A program made the translations under genes and the position numbers. A DNA stretch of 11,251 bases from Microbacterium sp. (GTDB taxonomy: Bacteria; Actinomycetota; Actinomycetes; Actinomycetales; Microbacteriaceae): positions 1 through 11,251 of the forward strand of contig QFPD01000030.1 in NCBI GenBank assembly GCA_003248845.1. The letters run 5' to 3'. Numbering within the stretch: the first letter of the stretch is position 1; each line of letters begins with the position of its first letter. Positions 1 to 7,226 of the stretch are shown one piece after another. The notes beneath the pieces are model-generated. The model did no database searches. It was not told the origin of the DNA and saw only the letters and a list, made by a program, of their open reading frames with translations.

Positions 1-1
1 C

Positions 2-622
2 CCCGGCGAGCGGCGCTGCGCCGAGGGTCTCCTCGTTGGCGACGACGTGCTTGGCGGGTTCTTCGCCTGGTTCCAGGAGCCGCGCACGGCACTCAACCCC
101 ATCCGGACGGTGGGGCGCCAGATCGCCGAGTCGGCGCGGATCCACGAGGGCCTCGGTCGTCGCGCGGCCGCCGCCCGCGCCGTCGCGGAGGCGGAGCGCG
201 TGCACCTCCCCGACCCGGCGCGGATCGTGCGCCGCTATCCGCACCAGCTCTCCGGCGGTCAGCGGCAGCGCGTCGCGATCGCGATGGCTCTCGCCTCCCG
301 CCCGCGCCTGCTGATCGCGGATGAGCCGACCAGCGCCCTCGACGTGACGATCCAGGCCGAAGTGCTCGACCTGCTCGGTGGGCTCGTCACGAGAGGCGGG
401 ATGTCGCTCATCTTCATCACGCACGACCTCGCCGTACTCTCCCAGATCGCGACCGAGGCCGTCGTGCTCGAGGACGGGCGCGTCGTCGAGCACGGCCCGC
501 TCGCGAGGCTGCTCACGGCACCGGCATCCCCCGTCACGCAGGCGCTCCTGCGCGACGCCACGGCGACCGTGTGGCGGCCCTCCGCGAGCATCCCGACGCG
601 GACCGAGGAGGCTGGCTCATGA
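2..622 (+). CDS. ABC transporter ATP-binding protein, DppD/OppD type (5' end outside window)
   Basis: This is the C-terminal part of the ATPase subunit of a dipeptide/oligopeptide (or nickel) ABC importer, which hydrolyses ATP at the inner face of the membrane. The frame is open to the left edge, so the true start and the Walker A loop lie outside the window. Visible in order are the Q-loop FQEPRTALNP, the ABC signature LSGGQRQR, Walker B LLIADEPTSALD and the H-loop FITHD. FQEP followed by TALNP and LPDPARI is characteristic of the DppD/OppD branch. The stop overlaps the next gene's start as ATGA, which implies translational coupling. The first 15 or so codons fit the family poorly, so a frameshift near position 25 or simple divergence is possible. 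The family call is secure; the substrate is unknown. Confidence 0.9.
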   Translation, partial: PGERRCAEGLLVGDDVLGGFFAWFQEPRTALNPIRTVGRQIAESARIHEGLGRRAAAARAVAEAERVHLPDPARIVRRYPHQLSGGQRQRVAIAMALASRPRLLIADEPTSALDVTIQAEVLDLLGGLVTRGGMSLIFITHDLAVLSQIATEAVVLEDGRVVEHGPLARLLTAPASPVTQALLRDATATVWRPSASIPTRTEEAGS

Positions 623-1416
623 CGGTGCTCCTTCAGGGCCGCGAGCTCGGCCGCACCTTCCGTCAGCGCGGCACACGCCTCTTCGAGCGGTCCGCCACGA
701 CCCTCGCCCTCGACGACGCCGACATCGACATCCGCGCGGGGGCGGCCGTCGGGATCATCGGCGAATCCGGATCGGGCAAGTCGACGCTCGTCCGCATCCT
801 CCTGGGACTGGATGCCCCGACGACCGGCACCGTCACCTTCGACGGCCGTGCGGTCGACGCGCGCGCATCGGCGCGCTCGCTGCACTGGTTGCGTCGCGAA
901 ACCGGCATCGTGTTCCAGGACCCGTACGCGTCCCTCGACCCGAGGATGAGCGTCGGCCGGATCGTGGGCGAACCGCTCTGGGCGCTCGGAATCGACGTCG
1001 ATCGGCGCGCTCGCGTGCGAGAGGTCTTGGAGGACGTCGGGCTCGAGGCCGGCATGGCCGAGCGCTACCCGCACGAGTTCTCCGGCGGTCAACGGCAGCG
1101 CATCGCGCTCGCGCGCGCGATCGTGCACAGGCCGCGCCTGCTCGTCGGCGACGAACCTCTGTCGGCGCTCGACGTCACGGTGCGCGCGCAGATCCTCGAG
1201 CTGCTGCGCGAATTGCGCTCGAAGGAGAACCTCACCCTCGTGATGGTCTCGCACGACATCGGCGTCGTGCAGAACCTCTGCGACGAGGTGATCGTCATGA
1301 AGGACGGTCGCATCGTCGAGGAGGGCCCGACGGAGAAGGTGCTGCTGCAGCCGCAGGTCGCCTACACGCGCCGACTGCTGGCATCCATTCCCGTCATCGA
1401 CCCGAACCGCGGGTGA
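619..1416 (+). CDS. ABC transporter ATP-binding protein, DppF/OppF type
   Basis: Second ATPase subunit of the same importer, 265 aa. It carries a complete nucleotide-binding domain: Walker A GESGSGKST (residues 48-56), Q-loop FQDPYASLDP (99-108), signature FSGGQRQR (154-161), Walker B LLVGDEPLSALD (174-185) and H-loop SHD (211-213). FQDPYASLDP and the short C-terminal tail fit the DppF/OppF branch, which pairs with a DppD-type subunit to form the ATPase dimer. I chose ATG 619 because a strong GAGGAGG Shine-Dalgarno sequence (605-611) lies 7 nt upstream and the ATGA overlap with the previous stop is typical. Permeases and the binding protein would be expected upstream, outside the window. The ligand cannot be told from the ATPases alone. 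Confidence 0.93.
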   Translation: MTVLLQGRELGRTFRQRGTRLFERSATTLALDDADIDIRAGAAVGIIGESGSGKSTLVRILLGLDAPTTGTVTFDGRAVDARASARSLHWLRRETGIVFQDPYASLDPRMSVGRIVGEPLWALGIDVDRRARVREVLEDVGLEAGMAERYPHEFSGGQRQRIALARAIVHRPRLLVGDEPLSALDVTVRAQILELLRELRSKENLTLVMVSHDIGVVQNLCDEVIVMKDGRIVEEGPTEKVLLQPQVAYTRRLLASIPVIDPNRG

Positions 1417-1423
1417 GAGACGT

Positions 1424-1451
1424 CCCCCGTGGCACTCGCGTGGGGCGGGGG
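1424..1451 (+). terminator. possible hairpin after the ABC operon
   Basis: CCCCCG (1424-1429) pairs with CGGGGG (1446-1451) around a 16-nt loop, just after the ABC ATPase stop. There is no T-tract, so if it matters at all it would be an actinobacterial-style hairpin or mRNA 3' end. The G-rich setting makes chance pairing likely. Confidence 0.25.
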
Positions 1452-1465
1452 TCGGAGGGGCGGCG

Positions 1466-1471
1466 TAGGGT
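1466..1471 (+). promoter_or_regulatory. -10 box TAGGGT, leaderless-type promoter of the M4 protease
   Basis: TAGGGT fits the actinobacterial TANNNT -10 consensus and is followed by 7 nt and then ATG 1479. This spacing places the likely transcription start on or next to the start codon, so the mRNA may be leaderless. No convincing -35 element is seen, and no Shine-Dalgarno sequence precedes ATG 1479, which agrees with leaderless translation. Confidence 0.5.
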
Positions 1472-1478
1472 GAGCGCC

Positions 1479-2537
1479 ATGCACGCGATCGTCCCCCCCT
1501 ACCTGCTCTCGCGGCTCGCCGACACGTCCGCCCCGCACTTGGCGCGCGCCGCCGAGGCGGCCCGAGCGACGCTCGCCGTGACGCGCGAGTACCACCGCAC
1601 GCGCGTGAACCTCGATGTCACGGTCGACGGCGACGCACTCGTCTTCGCAGGCACCCCTGCGCCCGATCGCGTCATCTCCGACGCTCAGGGCCGCGAACGT
1701 CTGCCTGGCACGCGCGTACGGTCGGAGGACGACCCGCCGTCGGCGGATGCCGCGGTGAACCAGGCATTCGACGGGCTCGGCGAGACCTTCGCCTTCTTCT
1801 GGGACGCCTTCTCGCGCGCCGGGGTCGACGGAGCCGGAGGCACGCTCGAAGCGACCGTGCACTACGGCGAGAAGTACGACAACGCCTTCTGGAACGGCGA
1901 GCGCATGGTCTTCGGCGACGGCGACGGCGAGGTGTTCGCCGGGTTCACCGGCTCGCTCAGCGTCATCGCGCACGAACTGGGTCACGGTGTCGTCGAAGCG
2001 GGCGGCGGGCTCGAGTACCAGGGACAGTCGGGCGCTCTGAACGAATCGGTCGCCGACGTGTTCGGCGCGCTCACCGAGCAGCATGCGCAGGGTCAGACCG
2101 CCGGCGAGGCGTCGTGGCTGATCGGCGCCGGCATCTTCACTGAAGCCGTCCAGGGGGTGGCGCTGCGATCCATGAAGGCGCCCGGCACGGCGTACGACGA
2201 CGACGTGCTCGGGCGTGACCCGCAGCCCGCACACATGCGCGACTACGTCGCGACGAGCGAGGACAACGGCGGGGTGCACATCAACTCCGGCATCCCGAAC
2301 AAGGCTTTCGAACTCGTCGCCACGGCTCTCGGCGGGCACGCGTGGGAGCGGGCCGGCCGCATCTGGTACCTGACCGTCACCGGCGGCACGCTCTCGCACA
2401 CCGCCGACTTCGCGGCGTTCGCCGCCGCGACCGCGCAGACCGCGCAGCGGGAGTACGGTGAGGACTCGGAGGAGGTCGCCGCCGTCCACACCGCGTGGGG
2501 CGCCGTCGGCGTGACGAACGGTGGCGGAGCAGACTGA
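1479..2537 (+). CDS. M4 family (thermolysin-like) zinc metalloprotease, protealysin type
   Basis: Zinc endopeptidase of peptidase family M4, 352 aa, close to protealysin in size and much shorter than secreted thermolysin precursors. The zinc site HELGH is at residues 165-169, the third ligand is Glu189 in NESVADVFG, and the catalytic histidine is His267 in GGVHINSGIPN. There is no signal peptide. The N-terminus starts with IVPPYLLSRLA (residues 4-14), matching the PPxL motif of the short (about 50 aa) propeptide of protealysin-like precursors, so autoprocessing is expected. Without a Sec signal, an intracellular role or a non-classical export route is likely. ATG 1479 is preferred over GTG 1470 because it sits 7 nt after a TANNNT box. 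An emfourin-like inhibitor gene overlaps the 3' end. All catalytic residues are present, so it should be active. Confidence 0.94.
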   Translation: MHAIVPPYLLSRLADTSAPHLARAAEAARATLAVTREYHRTRVNLDVTVDGDALVFAGTPAPDRVISDAQGRERLPGTRVRSEDDPPSADAAVNQAFDGLGETFAFFWDAFSRAGVDGAGGTLEATVHYGEKYDNAFWNGERMVFGDGDGEVFAGFTGSLSVIAHELGHGVVEAGGGLEYQGQSGALNESVADVFGALTEQHAQGQTAGEASWLIGAGIFTEAVQGVALRSMKAPGTAYDDDVLGRDPQPAHMRDYVATSEDNGGVHINSGIPNKAFELVATALGGHAWERAGRIWYLTVTGGTLSHTADFAAFAAATAQTAQREYGEDSEEVAAVHTAWGAVGVTNGGGAD

Positions 2538-2877
2538 CACAAGCCGCGACATCGCAGACGGCGATCGCGGGGTGTCGGTGCACGTCGTCCGGTCGGGCGG
2601 TATCGCCGGGATTAGTCGCCGATGGCAGCTCGAGGCGTTCGGCGACGACGCGGACGAACTGCTCAGACTCGTCGACCGGTGTCCGTGGCGGGAGTGCGAG
2701 CACGCCGATGCGCCGCGCGCGTCCCGCGGGGCGGACCGCTTCACGTGGGAGATCTTGGCGCGCACCCCCGACGGCGTGCGCTCCGCGCTGATCGACGAAT
2801 CGGGAGCAGCCGGTGCGTGGCGGGCCCTCATCGACGCCGTCCGGTCCGGTTCGGACGGCGGTGTCAGAACTCGGTGA
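2521..2877 (+). CDS. emfourin-like protealysin inhibitor (M4 protease inhibitor)
   Basis: Small protein of about 118 aa that resembles emfourin, the protein inhibitor encoded beside protealysin in Serratia. The recognisable block is VHVVRSGGIAGISRRW (residues 20-35), a beta strand plus the glycine-rich RSGGxAGI turn that marks the family, followed by a Leu-rich helix and a conserved DRFTWEI strand. It begins at GTG 2521 inside the protease gene, overlapping it by 17 nt, so it is probably translated by coupling. GTG 2572 is an alternative start giving 101 aa, closer to the conserved N-terminus. Emfourins bind the protease active site tightly, so the pair likely keeps an intracellular protease in check. 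The stop runs 14 nt into the convergent phosphotransferase. The call rests on motif memory plus the neighbouring gene. Confidence 0.82.
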   Translation: MAEQTDTSRDIADGDRGVSVHVVRSGGIAGISRRWQLEAFGDDADELLRLVDRCPWRECEHADAPRASRGADRFTWEILARTPDGVRSALIDESGAAGAWRALIDAVRSGSDGGVRTR

Positions 2878-3745
2878 GTTCCGCGAGCGGAGCGCCGATC
2901 TGACGGAGCAGCGGCCGGGCGTACGGGACCCACTCCTCGACCTGATCGCGTGGCGTGACCGCGCCGATGTGGATCCACAGGTCGAATCGCTGTATCGCGG
3001 CGAGCCGCGTCGCGGCATCGAGGGCAGCGCGCGCATCGGCAGCCCCACCCGCGTCGGCACCGTTCCAGGCGTCGAGGTATGCCTCGACGAGCGGCTCGAA
3101 CGGCAGTCCCCTACGCGCGGCGGATGCCAGGAGCACCCGCATCGAGGCGAAGGGGTGCGAGATCACGCTGTCGCCGAAGTCGCCGATCCTCACAGTCCCG
3201 CCCACGTCGAAGGCGTTCCCGAGGTGCAGGTCGTTGTGCTCGAGCGAGTCGGGCACGTCGCCGAGGCGCGCGGCGAGGTCGCGCAACAGCGGGTAGCGCG
3301 CCCGGATCTCACGGCGCTCGTCCGCCGACAGGAAGAACGGATGATCGGCATCCAGCGCGCCCGCGCGCTCGAGACGGGACTCGACCTCCCGCTCGGGGTC
3401 ACGCAGATCGATACGGGGAACACCCATCACCGTCGCCGCACCAACCGTCGCCGCGACGTCGCTCTGCAGCGCACCGATCGCCCCGGCGAGACGGATCGCC
3501 TCGGTCTGATCGTCGTCGGGCACCCCGGTGTTGCGTCGGCGCACCGACAGCGTCGGGCCCGCGTCGGCGCTCAGCACACGACGGGTCGAAGCATCCAGCC
3601 GCACCATCGGCACCAGGCGTTCGGGTGCGGCCGCGGCGAGCCACTCCAGCACGGCGGGCTCGCGCGGCGTGGCCGGATGACCCTCCTTCGCCCAGTAGAT
3701 TCCTTCGAGGGTCTCGGCGACGAGCGTGACCCCCCACCCCCGCAC
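2864..3745 (-). CDS. APH-type phosphotransferase, 5'-truncated frame after an in-frame stop
   Basis: Aminoglycoside/choline-kinase-like phosphotransferase fold (APH family), substrate unknown. Visible are a possible ATP-binding lysine in IYWAKE (Lys20 of this frame), the Brenner catalytic motif LEHNDLHLGN (168-177; Asp172 as base, Asn177 for metal) and the metal-binding IGDFGDS (187-193; Asp189). The frame is 293 aa from GTG 3745. In the same frame a TAG codon lies 9 nt upstream (3752-3754), with 36 further plausible codons before it (3755-3862). The intact gene would therefore run 2864-3862. Either this is a pseudogene, the sequence has an error, or translation restarts at GTG 3745, where AGGGG lies only 3 nt upstream. 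Everything catalytic is downstream of the stop, but the first N-lobe strand is split by it. Confidence 0.75.
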   Translation of the reverse strand: MRGWGVTLVAETLEGIYWAKEGHPATPREPAVLEWLAAAAPERLVPMVRLDASTRRVLSADAGPTLSVRRRNTGVPDDDQTEAIRLAGAIGALQSDVAATVGAATVMGVPRIDLRDPEREVESRLERAGALDADHPFFLSADERREIRARYPLLRDLAARLGDVPDSLEHNDLHLGNAFDVGGTVRIGDFGDSVISHPFASMRVLLASAARRGLPFEPLVEAYLDAWNGADAGGAADARAALDAATRLAAIQRFDLWIHIGAVTPRDQVEEWVPYARPLLRQIGAPLAELTEF

Positions 3746-3754
3746 GCGCCCCTA

Positions 3755-3862
3755 GCGCACCGCCACCACATGCTCGCCGCGGGCGGCGAGCGCCTCCTCG
3801 ATCCAGGCCTCCATCTCGGCCCGCCACGCAGGGCTCGACCACTGGGCGACGTAATCACGCAC
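3755..3862 (-). pseudogene. N-terminal fragment of the phosphotransferase, cut by TAG
   Basis: From GTG 3862 the - strand reads 36 codons beginning VRDYVAQWSSPAWRAEME and ending with EHVVAVR, then TAG (3754-3752), then GRVRGWGVTLV in the same frame. The peptide looks like the usual N-terminal helix and first strand of the kinase that continues downstream. GAGGGG sits about 9 nt before GTG 3862, a reasonable Shine-Dalgarno sequence, and the start is 13 nt after the GNAT stop, so the original gene clearly began here. A single base change to any sense codon would restore a 332-residue protein. Confidence 0.72.
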
Positions 3863-3875
3863 CCGCCGATCCCCC

Positions 3876-4487
3876 TCAGCGCCGGCCGAACCCACGCTTC
3901 TTCTTCACCGGCTTGAGCTGCCGCTGCAGATAGATCGTGCCCAGCCAGCGACCGAACTTGAATCCGACGCGGCCCATCCGCCCCACCTCGACGAAGCCGA
4001 GCTTCTCGTGCAGCGCGATCGACGATTCCGCGCCCTTATCGCTGATGACCGCGACCATCTGGTGGATGCCCGCCTCTTCCGACGCGGCGATGAGCGCGAC
4101 GAGCAGCGCCTTCCCGAGACCTTTGCCCGTCGCCGCCTGCCCGAGGTAGATGGAGTTCTCGACGCTGTAGCGGAACGCGGACTTCACCGACATCGGCTGC
4201 ACGAGCGCGTAGCCGAGGATCTGCCCGCTGGGCCCCTCTGCGACGAGAAACGGCATGTCGAGCTTCTGCAGGAACTCGACTTTCTCGCGCCACTGCTTCA
4301 GCGTCCACTTCTTCTCGTCGAAGGTGACGACCGAGTTCGTGACGTAGTGGTTGTAGATCTCGCGGATGTCGGGGATGTCGCTCGCGCGCACAGGGCGGAT
4401 CTCGTACGAGAACGGGCGCTCGGCCTCAACGCGCCGCAGGTGCGCGGGCAGACGCCGGCGTGTCTTCTCGTACTCCTCTTCCAGCAT
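3876..4487 (-). CDS. GNAT family N-acetyltransferase, phosphinothricin acetyltransferase-like
   Basis: Acetyl-CoA-dependent N-acetyltransferase, 203 aa. The domain starts with YEIRPVRASDIPDIREIYN (residues 28-46). IYNHYVTNSVVTFDE is typical of the phosphinothricin/methionine-sulfone acetyltransferase branch. The acetyl-CoA pyrophosphate loop is QAATGKGLGKALL (117-129), followed by VISDKGAESSIALHEKLGF (147-165), the usual motif B. A 25-residue leader and a very basic tail (KPVKKKRGFGRR) extend the fold on both sides; the basic tail could bind nucleic acid or acidic partners, which is inference. ATG 4487 is 5 nt after the ung stop with no clear Shine-Dalgarno sequence, so translation is probably coupled. 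Likely substrates are small amines or amino-acid analogues, but this branch is functionally mixed. Confidence 0.87.
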   Translation of the reverse strand: MLEEEYEKTRRRLPAHLRRVEAERPFSYEIRPVRASDIPDIREIYNHYVTNSVVTFDEKKWTLKQWREKVEFLQKLDMPFLVAEGPSGQILGYALVQPMSVKSAFRYSVENSIYLGQAATGKGLGKALLVALIAASEEAGIHQMVAVISDKGAESSIALHEKLGFVEVGRMGRVGFKFGRWLGTIYLQRQLKPVKKKRGFGRR

Positions 4488-4492
4488 GCGCG

Positions 4493-5182
4493 TCAGCCTA
4501 CGCGCCAGTCCACGGCACTCGCGCCCTGCTCCTCGAGGAGCGCATTCGCGCGCGAGAACGGCCGCGACCCGAAAAAGCCCCGGCTCGCCGAGAGCGGCGA
4601 CGGGTGGGCGGATTCGATGATCGGCGTCGTGCCGAGCAGTGGTCGCAGGTTCGCGGCATCCCGCCCCCAGAGGATCGCGACGAGCGGCGCCTCGCGCGCG
4701 GCGAGCGTGCGGATCGCATGCTCGGTCACCTTCTCCCACCCCCATCCGCGGTGGGATGCCGGCGCCCCGGGGGCGACCGTGAGCACGCGGTTGAGAAGCA
4801 TGACGCCCTGGTCGCTCCACGCCGAGAGGTCGCCGTGGGGCGCCGGCGGGATGCCGAGGTCGTCGGCGAGCTCGCGGTAGATGTTCTGCAGGCTCCGGGG
4901 CAGCGGACGCACGTGCGCGTCGACCGCGAACGACAGGCCGATCGGGTGCCCGGGAGTCGGGTACGGATCCTGACCGACGATGAGCACCGTGACGTCGCGC
5001 AGCGGCCGTGAGAAGGCGCGAAGGACGAGGTCTCCCGCCGGGAGATAGTGCCGACCCGCGGCGGTCTCGGCGCGCAGCCGCTCGCCGAGCGCGGCGATGT
5101 CCGAGGCGACGGGTGCGAGCGCCTCGGCCCACCCCGCATCGATGAGCCCCGCCTCCGCGAGCTCGTCGAGAGTCTTCGCCAT
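4493..5182 (-). CDS. ung: uracil-DNA glycosylase, family 1
   Basis: Removes uracil from DNA, starting base excision repair of deaminated cytosine, a frequent lesion in GC-rich genomes. 229 aa. Motif 1 is [17 protein letters not shown] (69-85), with Asp72 activating water and Tyr74 blocking thymine. The region MLLNRVLTV (128-136) follows, then ILWGRDA (170-176), and motif 2 [20 protein letters not shown] (191-210) with the catalytic His193. The PYPTPGH form and the ending AVDWRVG match mycobacterial and other actinobacterial Ung proteins. ATG 5182 shares its A with the stop of the upstream phosphoribosyltransferase (TGATG), giving tight translational coupling. An in-frame extension beyond this ATG exists but is the shadow of the preceding gene. 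Confidence 0.97.
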   Translation of the reverse strand: MAKTLDELAEAGLIDAGWAEALAPVASDIAALGERLRAETAAGRHYLPAGDLVLRAFSRPLRDVTVLIVGQDPYPTPGHPIGLSFAVDAHVRPLPRSLQNIYRELADDLGIPPAPHGDLSAWSDQGVMLLNRVLTVAPGAPASHRGWGWEKVTEHAIRTLAAREAPLVAILWGRDAANLRPLLGTTPIIESAHPSPLSASRGFFGSRPFSRANALLEEQGASAVDWRVG

Positions 5183-5709
5183 CAGGCGCTGGCGCCCGAG
5201 TGCGACGTCGCCCCGGCATCCTCCTCGGTGACCGTGCCGCGCGGCGACCAGGGGAAGTCGATCCAGCGGTCGGTCTCGCGCCACGAGTAGTCGGGGGATG
5301 CCACCGAGCCCGGCTTGATGTAGATGCACACCGAGCGGACGTCGGCGCCTGCGTCTTCCAGCATGGTGACGGCGAGCGCGAGGGTGCGCCCCGAGTCGGC
5401 GACGTCGTCGACGAGGAGGACGCGCTTGCCGGGGAGGTACCCGAGGTCGAGGTCGGGGGGAAGGAGCGCGGGTGCCTCCAGGACGGTGCCGATGCCGGTG
5501 TAGAACTCGACGTTGAGCGCGCCGCAGCTCTTCACGCCGAGGCCGTAGGCGATCGCACCCGCGGGGAGCAGACCGCCGCGCGCGATCGCGACGACGACGT
5601 CCGGCGCGAAGCCGTCCCGGACGATCGCCCGGGAGAGGTCACGGGTGGCCGCGCCGAACCCGTCCCAGGTGAGGATTTCGCGGTCCGAGGAGGCATCGTC
5701 GTGTGTCAC
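5182..5709 (-). CDS. phosphoribosyltransferase (purine/xanthine PRTase-like)
   Basis: Type I phosphoribosyltransferase, 175 aa, transferring the phosphoribosyl group of PRPP to a nucleobase, probably a 6-oxopurine such as xanthine, guanine or hypoxanthine in salvage. The PRPP loop [14 protein letters not shown] (97-110) is complete, and [14 protein letters not shown] (38-51) is the earlier conserved strand and loop. FYTGIGT follows at 69-75. The C-terminus contains the aromatic-rich [16 protein letters not shown], which resembles the Gpt-like branch where tryptophan/aromatic residues stack on the base. The GTG 5709 start lies 6 nt after TAGGTT, a likely leaderless promoter. It heads the - strand cluster and overlaps ung by 1 nt. 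The exact base specificity is unknown. Confidence 0.88.
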   Translation of the reverse strand: MTHDDASSDREILTWDGFGAATRDLSRAIVRDGFAPDVVVAIARGGLLPAGAIAYGLGVKSCGALNVEFYTGIGTVLEAPALLPPDLDLGYLPGKRVLLVDDVADSGRTLALAVTMLEDAGADVRSVCIYIKPGSVASPDYSWRETDRWIDFPWSPRGTVTEEDAGATSHSGASA

Positions 5710-5715
5710 GCTTCC

Positions 5716-5721
5716 AACCTA
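5716..5721 (-). promoter_or_regulatory. -10 box TAGGTT for the phosphoribosyltransferase-ung cluster
   Basis: On the - strand TAGGTT (5721 to 5716) is followed by 6 nt and then GTG 5709. It matches TANNNT at leaderless spacing. It shares two base pairs (5720-5721) with the divergent -10 box of the MFS gene. No clear -35 box is seen. Confidence 0.5.
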
Positions 5722-5725
5722 GACT
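5720..5725 (+). promoter_or_regulatory. -10 box TAGACT for the MFS transporter
   Basis: TAGACT on the + strand is followed by 7 nt and then GTG 5733. It fits TANNNT at leaderless spacing and is the main reason for preferring GTG 5733 as the transporter start over GTG 5703 or ATG 5742. It overlaps the opposing -10 box at 5720-5721. Confidence 0.5.
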
Positions 5726-5732
5726 GAACGCC

Positions 5733-7226
5733 GTGCCGAAGATGCCGACACCGCGTTCCACCGCGGCCACGACCGCTGCTCTCCGTTCGTCCGCCGTGGG
5801 CGTCACCGCGGGCCTCATCGGTTGGTTCGTGCTCGTTGAGCTCGTCTCCGGCATCCTGCAGGGCTACTACGTGCCGCTGTTCAGCGACATCGTCGTCAAA
5901 CTCGGCATCCACGATTCGGACGTCAACTGGTTCGAGGCGTCGCAGCTGCTGCTCTCGGCTCTCGTCGTCCCGATCCTCGCGAAGCTCGGCGACATGTACG
6001 GGCACAAGAAGATCCTGCTGATCGCCGCGGTCCTGACGGCCGGCGCGACCTGGTGGCTCGCGTTCGCGACGTCGTTCTGGTCCTTCCTCGTCGCGTGGGC
6101 GCTGCAGGGGTTCTACGTCGTGTGGCTGCCGCTCGAGATCGCGCTGATCTTCGAGCGCGGCCGACGGCAGAGCCGCGGGGTGTCGACGACGCGACGCGCG
6201 GCGGGGCTGCTCGTCGTCGGGCTCCAGGCGGGCGCCATCATCGGCGCCCTCGCCGCGGGTCGCATCTTCACCGCGACGAACGAGAATCTCACGACGACGC
6301 TCATGGTGCCGGCGATCGCGGTGACCCTCATCGCGCTCGTCATCTGGTTCGGCGTCCCCGAGTCGACTCCCGAGGCGGGACGATCACTCGACACGTGGGG
6401 CTTCGTGATCCTCGCGTGGGGGCTCCTGCTCGTGACGGGTGGTCTCGCATGGATGCGCATGATCGGCGAGATGTCGCTCGGTGCGAGCGCGTGGGCGTGG
6501 GTCGTCGCGCTGGTCGTGGCCGGGCTCGGCGTGTTCGTCTGGTTCGTGCGCTACGAGCTGCGTCAGAAGGACCCGGCGATCGACATCCGCGTACTGAGGA
6601 GGCCGGAGATGTGGCCCGTGCAGGCGACGGCGTTCCTCGTCGGCATCAGCCTGCTGGGCGCGCAGGGTCCCCTCTCGACCTACGCCGGCACGGATCGCTC
6701 TCTCGGTTACGGCCTGGGGCTGGATGCCACCGAGCGCTCCAATATCATCGGGGTCTACCTCGTCTCTCTCATCGTGGGCGCGGTCGTCTTCGCGATCACG
6801 TCACGACGGCTGAGCCCGCGCATCGTGCTCATCGTCGCGGCCGCACTCGTCGGTGTCGGGTACGCCCTCTTCCTGCCCTTCCACCTGGAGCTGTGGCAGG
6901 TGCTCCTGAACCTCTGCATCGCCGGTCTCGGCTGCGGCGCGCTCGTCGGGGCACTGCCGGCGGCCGCTGCGGCCGCCGCCCCCACGGGGCAGACCGGCAT
7001 CGCCTCGGCGCTCACGAACACGACGAAGACGATCGGGGGAACGTTCTCCTCCGCCGTGTTCGGCGTCGTCCTCGCAGCCGGGGCGGGAGCGGTCGCATCG
7101 CAGACCGCGGCATCCCTCGGCGGGTACCTGACCGTCTGGGCGATCTGCGCCGCCGGCGGCTTCCTCGCCGCGGTGCTGCTCTTCTTCGTCCCGAAGGTCG
7201 CCTTCGCCGACGCGCCGCCCGCCTGA
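5733..7226 (+). CDS. MFS transporter, DHA2-like (drug:H+ antiporter type)
   Basis: Integral membrane transporter, 497 aa, with about 14 hydrophobic segments, the count usual for the DHA2 multidrug family; the two extra helices would be those near GFVILAWGLLLVTGGLAW and WAWVVALVVAGLGVFVWF. MFS motif A, AKLGDMYGHKKILL (83-96), lies between helices 2 and 3. The likely role is proton-driven efflux of small molecules across the cytoplasmic membrane, though the substrate cannot be read from the sequence. No regulator gene is adjacent. GTG 5733 is chosen because it follows a TANNNT box by 7 nt; the upstream GTG 5703 would put that promoter inside the gene. The C-terminal end falls in a 14-bp tandem repeat and is 32 nt from the stop of the convergent dehydrogenase. 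Confidence 0.9.
   Translation: MPKMPTPRSTAATTAALRSSAVGVTAGLIGWFVLVELVSGILQGYYVPLFSDIVVKLGIHDSDVNWFEASQLLLSALVVPILAKLGDMYGHKKILLIAAVLTAGATWWLAFATSFWSFLVAWALQGFYVVWLPLEIALIFERGRRQSRGVSTTRRAAGLLVVGLQAGAIIGALAAGRIFTATNENLTTTLMVPAIAVTLIALVIWFGVPESTPEAGRSLDTWGFVILAWGLLLVTGGLAWMRMIGEMSLGASAWAWVVALVVAGLGVFVWFVRYELRQKDPAIDIRVLRRPEMWPVQATAFLVGISLLGAQGPLSTYAGTDRSLGYGLGLDATERSNIIGVYLVSLIVGAVVFAITSRRLSPRIVLIVAAALVGVGYALFLPFHLELWQVLLNLCIAGLGCGALVGALPAAAAAAAPTGQTGIASALTNTTKTIGGTFSSAVFGVVLAAGAGAVASQTAASLGGYLTVWAICAAGGFLAAVLLFFVPKVAFADAPPA

Noticed and set aside
1362..2978. A 538-codon - strand frame opposite the protease and inhibitor
   Set aside because: Its product is Arg/Ala/Ser-rich with no domain, and the + strand genes there have clear catalytic motifs.
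2813..3916. A 367-codon + strand frame opposite the phosphotransferase
   Set aside because: It is the antisense of a gene with HNDLHLGN and IGDFGDS motifs, and its product has no recognisable domain.
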